Shown piece by piece: positions 10,141 through 17,397 of a stretch of 17,397 nucleotides of DNA; within the stretch, counting starts at the first letter, position 1, and every line of letters begins with the position of its first letter. Location: assembly GCA_009760855.2 (NCBI GenBank), contig WPIO01000623.1, positions 1-17,397 of the forward strand, read 5' to 3'. The position numbers were made by a program, and so were the translations under genes. The stretch comes from Cristatella mucedo (taxonomy: Eukaryota > Bryozoa > Phylactolaemata > Cristatellidae). The notes beneath the pieces are model-generated. The model was not told where the DNA came from. It ran no database searches and worked only from the letters and a program-made list of their open reading frames with translations.

Positions 10141-11893
10141 ATGCCTTAAAACAACAAGGTGCAGCACTCTACGGCCAGTCATTGCAACGCTCCGACATTC
10201 AGCAGTTGAAGTTTCTACATATTCCGCGATCTGCCTCGACTGGTTTAACAAACGTGTTATTTACGTGCGAAATGCTCTCATCAAGGGTGGCTGCACTCTG
10301 CTGCCCTTCAGCGCACGCTGTCCGACCATGCAGATGTTGAACTTCTACACAATTCCTCGATCTGGTGCGAACTTCGTGCGAAACGTTTTATTTACTCGTG
10401 CGAAATGCTTTAAACATAGTGACAGCACTCTGCTGCCAGGCCATCACAAACGCTCCGACATGCCGATTTGAAACTTTTTACAGATTCCGCGATCTGCTGC
10501 GAACGTCGTTCGAAACGTGTTTATTTACGTTGCTAAATGCTTTAAACAAGGCAGCAGCACTCTGCTGCCAGCAGCACACGCTTCCGACATTCAGATTTAA
10601 AGTTTCTACATATTCCGCGATCTTCTACGATTTGGTGCGAAACGTGTTATTTACGTGCGAAATGCTTTAAACAGGAGCAGCACTCTGCCACTGTGACCCA
10701 AAGCATACACGCTCCGACAATGCTATTTTGAAGTTTCTACAATATTCCGCGATCTGCTGCAAACGGTGCGAACGTGTTATTTTACGTTCGAAACTGCTTT
10801 AACAACATGCTGCAGCACTCTTGCCTGACAGCCAGCGCACAGCTCCGACATGCGAGATTTAAAGTTTCGTACCATATTCCGCGATCTGCCTGCGAACTGG
10901 TGCGAAATTGTTTTATTCACGTTGCGAAATGCCTTTAACAATGTGGCACCACCTCTGCGCAGTCCACCGCATGCTTCGACATTGCGATTTGAAGTGGTCC
11001 GACAGACTCCACGATCTGCCGCGACACTACGTGCGTAAGATGCTTTTATTCGGGCGAATATGCTTTCAAACATGGTGCAGCAATCCTGATGCCCGTACAG
11101 CGCACACACGCTTCGCCCATGCAGATTTTAAGTTTCTAGATATTCCGGTATCTGGTGCGAACTTAGTGCGAAAAAACATGTTATTTACGTGCGAAATGCT
11201 TTAAAAACAAGGTGCAGCACTCTTGCTGCAACCAGCACACGCTCCGAACATGCAGATTTGAAGTTCTCTACATATTCCATCGAGATCTGCTGCAAAACTC
11301 AGTGCGCAAACGTCCTCTATTTACGTGCGAAATGCTTTAAACAATGGTAGGTGCCAGCACTCTGCTGCAGCAGGAAGACGCACACGCTCCGACATGCTGA
11401 TTTGGAAGTTTCTACTGTTCCGCGATCTGATGGCGTAAAAAAATCGTGCGAAACGTGTTATTTACGTGCGAAATGCTTTAAACAAGGTGCAGCACTCTGC
11501 TGCCAGCAAGCGCGCGCTCCGACAAGCAGATTGAAAGTTCTCTAGATAATTCCGCGATCTGCTGCCAACTCGACGCGAACACGGACGTGTTATTTACGCG
11601 TGCGAACCAATGGCTTTTTACAACAAGGTGCAGCACTCGGCTGCCAGCCAGTGCACGCTCCGACATGCCGATTTAAAGTTCTTTATAGTTTCCTGCGATC
11701 TGGTGCACGAACTGCCGATGTGCGAAACGTGTATTAGCTGTTATTTACGTGCGAAAATGCTTTAAACATGGTTGCCAGGTGCACCGCACTTCTGCTGCCA
11801 GTCCCCCAGCGTACACGCTCCGACCATGCAGATTTAAGTTTTTTTCTAGATATTCCGCGATCCGCCGCGAACTCGCTGCGAACCGTGTTATTC
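10141..11893 (+). repeat. Diverged terminal part of the satellite array
   Basis: About thirteen monomers approach the array edge, with spacing mostly 124 to 146 bp and frequent substitutions and indels. The copy near 10,970-11,060 is the most altered. The last copy (about 11,780-11,893) keeps CACTTCTGCTGCCAG, CATGCAGATTT, ATATTCCGCGATC and GTGTTATT. Satellite arrays commonly decay at their edges because homogenisation is weaker there, which fits, though read error may contribute. Confidence 0.8.
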
Positions 11894-11900
11894 TTTGTCT
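11890..11900. other. Junction between 124 bp satellite and 17 bp minisatellite
   Basis: The last satellite unit is recognisable up to GTGTTATT, about monomer position 98, and then leaves the consensus. After roughly five bases of filler the first complete 17 bp unit begins at 11,897. The break is inside a unit, and no target-site duplication or mobile-element end is visible. Confidence 0.75.
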
Positions 11901-12012
11901 CGGTCGAGCCTCGGTCTCGGTCGACCCTCGGTCTCGGTCGAGCCTCGGTCGCGGTCGAGCCTCGGTCTCATCGAGCATCGGGTCAGGTTCGGCCTGGTCT
12001 CCGGTGAGCTCG
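11897..12012 (+). repeat. GC-rich 17 bp minisatellite, about seven units
   Basis: The unit GTCTCGGTCGAGCCTCG repeats at 11,897-11,913, 11,914-11,930, 11,931-11,947 and 11,948-11,964 with at most one mismatch each. It then decays over about three further units of 16 bp to around 12,012. The unit is 71% GC and contains three internal CpG, with the inverted pair CTCG/CGAG at its centre. The same unit in the same orientation recurs beyond 15,961. Confidence 0.92.
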
Positions 12013-12648
12013 CCTTGAGAACTATTTGTGGCTATCAGACCTCTACATGACCACCAAGTGGTATGCTGATCAGACTGCCAGCACACTTAAAAAGGCGCTA
12101 CAAAACTGCCAATGATTGAAAGCATCCGATGGTGAGTTTTGTCTTTTGAGTAGATGGCCCGCCTATACTGCGGTCGGGATGCCTGCGGGTGCATACGGTA
12201 AACTGCATTTGCGCTTTCCTTGTCATTTGGACGCCTTTCCCTATTGCCTCAGTAAAGTACCTGGCAAACAAAACAGTATCCAGTGCTCGGAGGGTCGTAT
12301 ACAAAATCGTATTACTATGAGATTATTATCATTGTGTACTAGTAGGTAAAGGCGGTGCTGTTCGCCTACTGCTGTAAAGCAGCAAGCTGAAAACTGTGGG
12401 TCCGCGGCCAGCATTGTTCTAGGAAACTCCCCAACACAACGCGCTGAATAAGCTACTGTTAGGAGAAACGCTCGCCTACTTCAGGCAGCAGTGGCTGCAG
12501 GTCAGCATCTCGTGTGGCATCCATGTCGACCGCCACAAAATCGCTAACACAGGTCAAGCGGAACTTTGGTTGCGATAGTCAAGTAAAACCGCGAGGATAT
12601 GGAGAAAAGGGACCAAATCTAGCTTTCCCACTAGTTCGTTATTCTACG
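12013..12648. other. Non-repetitive stretch, no gene recognised
   Basis: All six frames are interrupted frequently and no protein family is recognisable. A small perfect inverted repeat, ACCAC and GTGGT around CAA, lies at 12,050-12,062. A splice-donor-like AG/GTAAAG lies at 12,344-12,350, but no coding frame leads up to it. Otherwise I see nothing in this stretch. Confidence 0.5.
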
Positions 12649-12810
12649 TTCGATCTCGTTTTTTCTCTCTACCTCTCTCCTTTGGGCTCTCGCCGCCTAT
12701 CTGTTATCTCTCTCTCCCATCCACGGTATGTATTTGCTCGGCTTATCGTTATATCTCTCCCCCTCTTCTTCTCACTCTGCTCTGTCTCTCTCTACCTCTT
12801 TCTTCTTGTG
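12649..12810 (+). repeat. Pyrimidine-rich (TC-rich) tract
   Basis: The + strand is strongly enriched in C and T, with many short runs of TCTC, CTCC and TTCTTCTTC, interrupted by short mixed segments. This is a degenerate low-complexity tract, not a clean microsatellite. The open frame crossing it encodes a Ser/Leu/Tyr-rich product typical of translated TC-rich DNA and is not evidence of a gene. Confidence 0.75.
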
Positions 12811-12901
12811 TGTTCCGTTGGTCCTCAACGGTCGTCGTGCTCCAATTCAACCAAGCCGCATAATAAAAAAATTCCAGCACTATAAAGCGGATGACAATCA
12901 A

Positions 12902-12930
12902 TTGCCTTGTTCTCTGTTCGTCCTTCACAG
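12902..12930 (+). promoter_or_regulatory. Possible 3' splice acceptor
   Basis: A pyrimidine-rich run ends in TCCTTCACAG at 12,930, which resembles a eukaryotic acceptor. A donor-like AG/GTAAAG lies upstream at 12,344-12,350. No open coding frame flanks either site, so use as an intron is unsupported; at most these could belong to a non-coding transcript. Confidence 0.15.
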
Positions 12931-15151
12931 CTCATTTAGGTGTTCCGTGGAAGAGTAGTTTACAAGCCGATGCACCCAAGCCTGCAGAATACCGAGCGTA
13001 CGTCGAACCGCCATAGAAGACCAGAGCAGCCAGCACGCACCCACGAAAACGTCTTCGGGTGGCACTCATCACAATCTCGCGATTAGGGCTAAGAAGCGGC
13101 GACCTAAGCAAGTGACAACGCGCCCGTGTTCCCCGGAAGAAAGCGTCAAAGGCACATCAGCTTGTTTGGCTCTAATTTACCGTGTGCGCTTGAGTTCAAC
13201 GTTGAGGTCGGGTACACGTTGACTTGCATGTCCGAAGGGCGTGAGCGGCTTGTTGTCCGATCTTTTCTAGAGGTCACGGTTCAGCCAAGCCCGAGCGGTC
13301 GGTTAGCTGGAAGCGGGCGGATTGGAACAGATTCGGCAGGATTAAACTGCGCGTTTTCTTGCTAATAGTGGACCACGGGTCTATCGTGCATTTAATCGCA
13401 CACTTATCGCCACGCCAGGGCCAGTTCAGCTCGTTGGTGGGCGAGAGATCCTTTCGATCAGTTAAAGATGTAAGGGGGGACGTCTTAGAAGTGTGAGCAC
13501 TCTCGCCATCCAAGCCGTGCAGTATCAGCTGAGGGACGTAGCTGTTGTGCGTTTTTTCTGGGGCGTCTGGAGGCCCGAGGGTTTCGTGGGTCTGGGGCTC
13601 GGTTGCAGGAGGCAGCCAAACTGTTGCGAAAGGCCGATATGTGGGGGGGACCCTGCTTTCTGACCCCAGGGGAGACTGAAATGACGCCCATCTGTGGCCC
13701 TAACCGCCGGGTGGGTGGCGTGCTAGTCGGCCTCCAAAGTTCTCCTGAAGCCCCCATCTTGTAAACGTACCTTGCATTCAAAGCAATGGGAAAAGCGGTA
13801 AAACCAAAACAAGTCACCGATCGCTATTAAAAACGTAGCTCAAGTACCAGAATGGGGCAGGCGAGCTATTATAATAGTGCACTTGTCAGAGCGCCGTCAG
13901 AGAAAACTTAATCTCTTTATAGGCGCTTCACTGTGGTTGCAAAGGTGGATAGGGCATAGAATCGTTAAGTAAAAATTCCAGCTTGAAAACACAAACGAAA
14001 GTGGAAGGGATATGGTGAGGGGGGACATGCACAGGGCAGTGCAAATGTGGTTAGTGGCAGCATTTGCCCAAGTGTCAGGAAGGGCCTAAGCAAATTCAAG
14101 GACGAATCAAAGGCACCCACAAATGCTTGTTATAAATAGGTGTGATTTTAAGTTTTGTAAATTGTGGTTCAGGTCAGGGGAGTTTTGACAACAGATGGGG
14201 AGGGGAGTATCGGTTTGAGAAGCGTACGAAACTACGTTACCGGTCTCCCAGGATGTGGAGGGTTTGTAGGAGGGTATTGCTTAGACTTTTTTGATTCCGA
14301 AAAGCGGGGGGTAGATGGCTTGTTGGACTGATGTCGGGAAGTATGTCGGGAGAGATAGGCTGGAGCCTAGATGAAGGGGGGACCTAAAAGTGAGCGCAAA
14401 AAAAAACGTGTTGTCAAACCCGTTGATGAATGGTCGCCGAGAGGTCGGCTGGACAGTGGCGTAAGTAATGTTGCAACTAAAGGCGCTCACGACAGGAACA
14501 AGCCAGTGCAGAGTTTTGCGCTTGCACACGCTGATCGCACATGTGGTGGGCCAGTAAGCAGTGAGTGGCAGGATCAGTCGAGGTTCCGGGATGGGTTTCG
14601 AATGCATAACCAAACTGGGAAGTGGAAAATACTAAATCTTAAACAAGCCCCAATTTTAGCAATGTATGAAGCTGGAAAAATAGGCCAGATTTGAACTGTG
14701 GAAGCTGTGTGGTGTCAAACGAGAGGTTCCTAATGGAAAAAATGACAACCTAGAGTAGGAGGGTGATTTCAAAGGCAGATTATTGCTGCAGAAGCCCAAT
14801 TGAAAAGTCACCGTACCAATTCGGACGTCACATGTGGGTGTGCCCAATAAGTAGGTAGTAGTTTTACATAGTTAGGTTTAGAAAAGTTTGCTGCCATCCA
14901 TGTGCGGATGTCCATCAATGCATGGGGCAGCACACTAGAGATGAAAAGAATTTGAGGTTGCTCGAAGGGCTGAGAGGGCTCAAGAGTAACGGTACAACTG
15001 GAGTGTATTCAGCTAGAGAAGATGAAAGCCTAGATTGCGCTTGGCAATCAGCACAGGCTAGCGGAAGAGTACAAACGGGTTTGGTTTTGAAAAGGGACTG
15101 TGACTAGCCACAGAGCCCTAAGTAGTATTCAATATTTTAGAAGTACTTCCG
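12931..15151. other. Non-repetitive stretch, no gene recognised
   Basis: No open frame here resembles a known protein. The longest, about 110 codons on the minus strand at 13,485-13,817 and 107 codons on the plus strand at 14,371-14,694, are within what random sequence of this length gives. The latter is overlapped by an equally long minus-strand frame. Short G-rich patches occur, for example GGGGAGGGGAG near 14,196. I saw no transposase, reverse transcriptase, terminal repeat or RNA gene. Confidence 0.5.
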
Positions 15152-15508
15152 ATGCATGCTTTGTCCTTGTGTCACGTCACATACTCTGGAGTCCTGACCA
15201 CTGAGATAGGGACCTGGAAAAAAACCGCTGCAGAGCGTGCCAGTGAGGGGTGCCCGGGCGAAGATGATGAGGTGCTCAAATGGAACGTACTTTGTGATCA
15301 CGAGAGTGTATCAAAAGCTGCCGAAAGGATCGGCAGTCAAAAGAAGAAAGAGCCATCACTCGGCCATGTCTATTGTAGCCCTAAATTGCCGGGCCAAGGG
15401 AGTCGTAATAGCTTTAAGACCGTAAACGGCGACGTCAATAGTCGTATAAAAAAGAAAAAGTGTATGTGGTCAGAAATTAGAATTAAAATTCACGCACCAT
15501 TTTATTAA
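15152..15508 (+). CDS. Hypothetical 118-residue open frame, unrecognised
   Basis: An ATG-started frame of 118 codons ends in TAA at 15,506-15,508, just before an AT-rich stretch with a polyadenylation-type signal. The predicted product is charged, with KKKE near residue 85 and a KKKK run near residue 102. It has no signal peptide, no clear membrane segment and no motif I recognise. Its position upstream of the AATAAA is its only support; it could be a terminal exon, a decayed gene or chance. Confidence 0.15.
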   Translation: MHALSLCHVTYSGVLTTEIGTWKKTAAERASEGCPGEDDEVLKWNVLCDHESVSKAAERIGSQKKKEPSLGHVYCSPKLPGQGSRNSFKTVNGDVNSRIKKKKCMWSEIRIKIHAPFY

Positions 15509-15642
15509 AGGAAGTTTCTCTAGTACAACTAATTAGTATATCACGTTGCAGTGGTATTAATTACAATTTTACAGTTAGTACACTGTAATGTGTATGCTTG
15601 TAAATTTGCATTATTTAAAAGAAATAAATTTGTCTGTACTGC
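15485..15642 (+). other. AT-rich, 3'UTR-like stretch
   Basis: Composition shifts sharply to A and T, with ATTTTATTAAAGG near 15,500 and TTATTTAAAAG near 15,611, against a background near 45-50% GC. It contains the AATAAA at 15,623 and precedes a GT-rich stretch. It resembles an animal 3' untranslated region but could simply be AT-rich intergenic DNA. Confidence 0.3.
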
Positions 15643-15665
15643 AAGTAGTGTGAGTGATGTGTAGG
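15623..15665 (+). terminator. Candidate polyadenylation signal with GT-rich downstream element
   Basis: AATAAA lies at 15,623-15,628. A GT-rich segment, GTAGTGTGAGTGATGTGTAG, follows at 15,645-15,664, about the distance expected for a cleavage-stimulating downstream element. Upstream sequence is AT-rich. The hexamer alone is common by chance, so the combination gives only modest support for a + strand transcript end. Confidence 0.3.
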
Positions 15666-15675
15666 GACGAAGGGG

Positions 15676-15683
15676 TGACGTCA
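15676..15683. promoter_or_regulatory. Perfect CRE-type palindrome TGACGTCA
   Basis: The 8 bp palindrome matches the consensus for CREB/ATF family bZIP factors. A TATAAA occurs 172 bp further on. No transcription unit is recognisable downstream, since the 17 bp minisatellite begins near 15,961, so the site may be a chance occurrence. Confidence 0.2.
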
Positions 15684-15854
15684 TTCAGGACGAGTGTCCA
15701 AAAGCCTAGCGGATAAGCAAAGTGTTCAGAGTTAGCTAGGCCGCTTCAAGGCGCTCCCGCGGCACCAAACAGTCACGTCGCTTGAAAGCTGCTGCGCTGC
15801 GTCTGCAGAAAAATTGGAGCGCCCCCACGATGATGGGAGGTGGCCGGAAAAACA

Positions 15855-15860
15855 TATAAA
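15855..15860 (+). promoter_or_regulatory. TATAAA, possible TATA box
   Basis: TATAAA sits in the context AACATATAAATTGAGCG, with GC-rich sequence upstream. No clear initiator is seen 25 to 35 bp downstream and no gene follows. Any transcript starting here would run into the minisatellite about 100 bp away. Confidence 0.15.
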
Positions 15861-15928
15861 TTGAGCGCAGGATATTGGAGGGGTCTAAACAACATTTTTT
15901 GAAATGCCGCGAGTCCGCAAAGCTAATA

Positions 15929-15938
15929 CCCCCCCCCC
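15929..15938 (+). repeat. C10 homopolymer
   Basis: Ten consecutive C lie about 20 bp before the second minisatellite region begins. The exact length is unreliable in long-read data. Confidence 0.6.
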
Positions 15939-15960
15939 AGTTTCTAGGGGTCATGGCATT

Positions 15961-16265
15961 GTTCTCGGTCGAAACCTCCGGTTAACATTAGAGCACCGTC
16001 GCCCGTCAAGGCCTGTATCGATCGAGCTCGCTTATTGACAAATACTGGTCTTTTCGCGACACGGGTTAGGTTTGCGCGCAGTGTCAGCGGGCCTCTGGAA
16101 TTATATTTGAAACTCAAGGTCCACGGTCGAAGCGTAGTCACATTCGAGCGTAGTCATGGTTACAAGTTTGGGCACGGTCGAGCCTTAGTAAAGTACACGA
16201 GCTTCTGTGTCTGCCGTGGCGGTCGTAGGTTGTGACCCTGGTTCGTGGTTATAGTGGAAATTTGG
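15961..16265 (+). repeat. Strongly decayed 17 bp minisatellite
   Basis: Isolated unit-like pieces occur: TTCTCGGTCGAAACCTC near 15,962, GTATCGATCGAGCTCG near 16,014, and CACGGTCGAGCCTTAG near 16,173. They are separated by unrelated or unrecognisable sequence. It looks like the eroded left flank of the array that follows. Confidence 0.65.
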
Positions 16266-17397
16266 AAAAACCAACTCACTCGGTCGGGATATCTTCCGTC
16301 TTAGGGCCTCGGTCTCGATCGAGGCCTCGGTCTTGAAGCGAGATCGGTTCTCGATCGAGTCCGGGTTCGAATCGAGCATCGGTCTCGATCGGCATCGGTC
16401 TAGAAACGAGCCCGGTCACGGTCGGGTCCCTCGGTCCGTTCGAGCATCGGTCGGTCCGAGTCGCGGTCCCTTGAGAGCCCACAGGTCTCGTCGGCTCGGG
16501 TCTCGGGCGGCTCGGTTTTCGGCGAGTGGCCTTCGTGTCTCGGTCGAGCGTCGTTCGGGTCGAGCATCGGGTCTCGATCGAGGCTCGGTCGCGGTCGAGC
16601 CTCGGTCTCGTCGAGGGGCCTCGGTCTCGTTCGAGCCTGGTCTCGGTTCGAGCCCGGGGCAGGGTTCGAGCCTCGGTCTCGGTCGCGCCTCGGTGCTCGG
16701 GTCGGAGACTGTCCGGTCGGACCTCGGGTATCGGGTTCGAGCATCGGTGTTCCGGTCGAGCTCATGCCGGTCGGGAGGGCATCCCGGTCTCGGTTCGAGG
16801 AACGGTCTTGGTCGAGCCTTCGGCAACGGTCGAGCCTCGGTCTCGATCGAGCATCGGTCATGGTCGTGCCTCGGTCTCGGTCGCGGCACCAGTCTCGGTC
16901 GGCGCCTTAGGCATTGTTAGAGCCTCGGCCCTTTCGGACGCGGGGACTCGGACGAAAGGCCGGTCGCGGTCGAGCCTCGGTCCGCGTCGAGCTCGGTTCA
17001 GTCGAAAGCCCGGTCACGGTCGAAACCTCGTCTCGGTCGAGGCGTCGGTTTTCGCGGTTAGAGGGCCTTGGTCCCGTGGAGCCAATGGTCCACTTCGAGA
17101 ATCGGGACTCGGTCGAGGCCTCGGGGGGGGACTCGGTCGAAGCCCCATCTTGGTCGAGGCCCGGGCCGCTCGAAGCATCGGTGGTTCGTGGCTCCGGAGG
17201 CCTCGGTCGCGTCAGGAGCCACGGGTCTCGGTCGGAGGTCGGTATCGGTCGCGCACGGTATAGGTAGAGTATAGGTCGGGCCTCGGTCACCTGTCGAAGC
17301 CTGGAGCGGTCAAGCTCCACTTTATCGGCATACAACGGTCTTGGTAGAGACTCGGTCTCGGTCAAGCCTCGGTCTTGGTCGAGCCTCGGTCTCGGTA
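16266..17397 (+). repeat. GC-rich 17 bp minisatellite array, running off the window
   Basis: The unit GTCTCGGTCGAGCCTCG and its variants repeat with frequent one-base length changes. Good copies are at 16,571-16,587, 16,588-16,604, 17,355-17,371 and 17,372-17,388, and the window ends inside another unit. Orientation matches the small array at 11,897-12,012. The unit has no stop codon in any of six frames, which alone produces long open frames on both strands, including about 195 and 245 codons on the plus strand with a Ser/Arg/Gly-rich repeat. These are not genes. Confidence 0.93.

Larger units (their letters stand above)
1..11893 (+). repeat. Tandem satellite array, 124 bp monomer, about 90 copies
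   Basis: One unit recurs head to tail across the whole interval, always in the same orientation. I counted about 90 copies using the block TGTTATTTACG and its variants. Where the array is clean the period is exactly 124 bp, for example unit starts (GCAGCAC) at 6974, 7098, 7222, 7346, 7470, 7594 and 7718. Counting from GCAGCAC, the order within a unit is: GCAGCACTCTGCTGC (1-15), GCGCACGCTCCGACATGC (22-39), GATTTGAAGTTTCTAC (41-56), TTCCGCGATCTG (60-71), three TGCGAA motifs (73, 83, 103), TGTTATTTACG (92-102) and GCTTTAAAC (111-119). The consensus is 50% GC with 11 CpG. The left end lies outside the window; the right end is at the junction near 11,893. I do not recognise it as a named satellite family. 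A pericentromeric or heterochromatic location would be usual for such arrays but is inference only. Confidence 0.98.

Noticed and set aside
1-11893. Dozens of open frames of 60 to 270 codons with shared Cys/Leu-rich peptides such as CETCYLRAKCF
   Set aside because: They are translations of the 124 bp satellite. Because 124 = 3 x 41 + 1, the frame shifts each unit and the same peptides reappear in rotation. Many begin at GTG and end at the fixed TGA or TAA of the unit.
1-11893. CRISPR-like periodic repeats
   Set aside because: The whole 124 bp unit repeats with no unique spacers between conserved parts, and the period and eukaryotic character do not fit a CRISPR array.
9651-12557. Similar short strings ACAAATCGCTAATGCAGGTC (9,651) and ACAAAATCGCTAACACAGGTC (12,536)
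   Set aside because: About 20 bp of partial similarity with no extension on either side is most likely coincidence.
12514-12885. 123-codon open frame on the plus strand
   Set aside because: Its central part is a translated TC-rich tract (Ser, Leu and Tyr repeats), with no recognisable domain.
14371-14694. 107-codon open frame on the plus strand
   Set aside because: It is unrecognised, overlapped by an equally long minus-strand frame, and within chance expectation for this length of sequence.
14868-14882. TTAGG-like telomeric repeat (GTTAGGTTTAG)
   Set aside because: Only a single partial match, not a tandem telomeric array.
12013-15960. The 3.9 kb segment as a transposon
   Set aside because: I could not find terminal inverted repeats, LTRs, target-site duplications or any transposase or reverse transcriptase motif.
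16333-17263. Long Ser/Arg/Gly-rich open frames on both strands
   Set aside because: The 17 bp unit has no stop in any of six frames, so overlapping open frames arise automatically; unit lengths vary without keeping frame.

Overview
This window is eukaryotic, repeat-dominated DNA with no gene I can assign. About 70% of it (1 to ~11,893) is a head-to-tail satellite of 124 bp monomers, roughly 90 copies, all on the + strand. The window starts inside this array. The base composition (CpG not depleted in either repeat, GC about 50% in the satellite) argues against a heavily methylated vertebrate-like genome. It would fit an invertebrate, perhaps an arthropod, but no recognisable protein fixes the organism, so this is a weak inference.

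Layout of the satellite: a fairly regular stretch (about 480-1,660), a long insertion-rich stretch (about 1,660-6,960) in which monomer spacing rises to a mean near 141 bp, a near-perfect 124 bp stretch (6,974-7,717), a mixed stretch, a second exact stretch (8,389-8,884), a diverged stretch (8,885-9,830), a short clean stretch (about 9,835-10,140) and a diverged terminal stretch (10,140-11,893). At least three monomers carry net internal deletions (near 1,439, 6,077 and 8,885), and one contains a 46 bp internal duplication (5,941-6,031). The insertion-only length bias and the A-homopolymers of the 1,660-6,960 block look more like uncorrected long-read error than biology.

At about 11,893 the satellite stops in the middle of a monomer and passes within a few bases into a GC-rich 17 bp minisatellite (11,897-12,012). 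A single-copy-looking segment of about 3.9 kb follows (12,013-15,960). The same 17 bp minisatellite, in the same orientation but decayed at first, then resumes and runs off the right edge (15,961-17,397).

The 3.9 kb middle segment has no recognisable protein, transposon or RNA gene. It holds a long pyrimidine-rich tract (12,649-12,810), a splice-acceptor-like site (to 12,930), and an AT-rich stretch with an AATAAA signal followed by a GT-rich stretch (15,485-15,665), downstream of an unrecognised 118-codon open frame. It also holds a perfect TGACGTCA and a TATAAA. All of these are weak, motif-level observations.

The many short open frames in the satellite and the long ones in the minisatellite follow from the repeat arithmetic: 124 is not a multiple of 3, and the 17 bp unit has no stop in any of six frames. 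They should not be annotated as proteins. I found no operon, CRISPR array, mobile-element protein or gene system here. What merits a second look is the satellite's internal structure, the satellite/minisatellite junction and the assembly quality.
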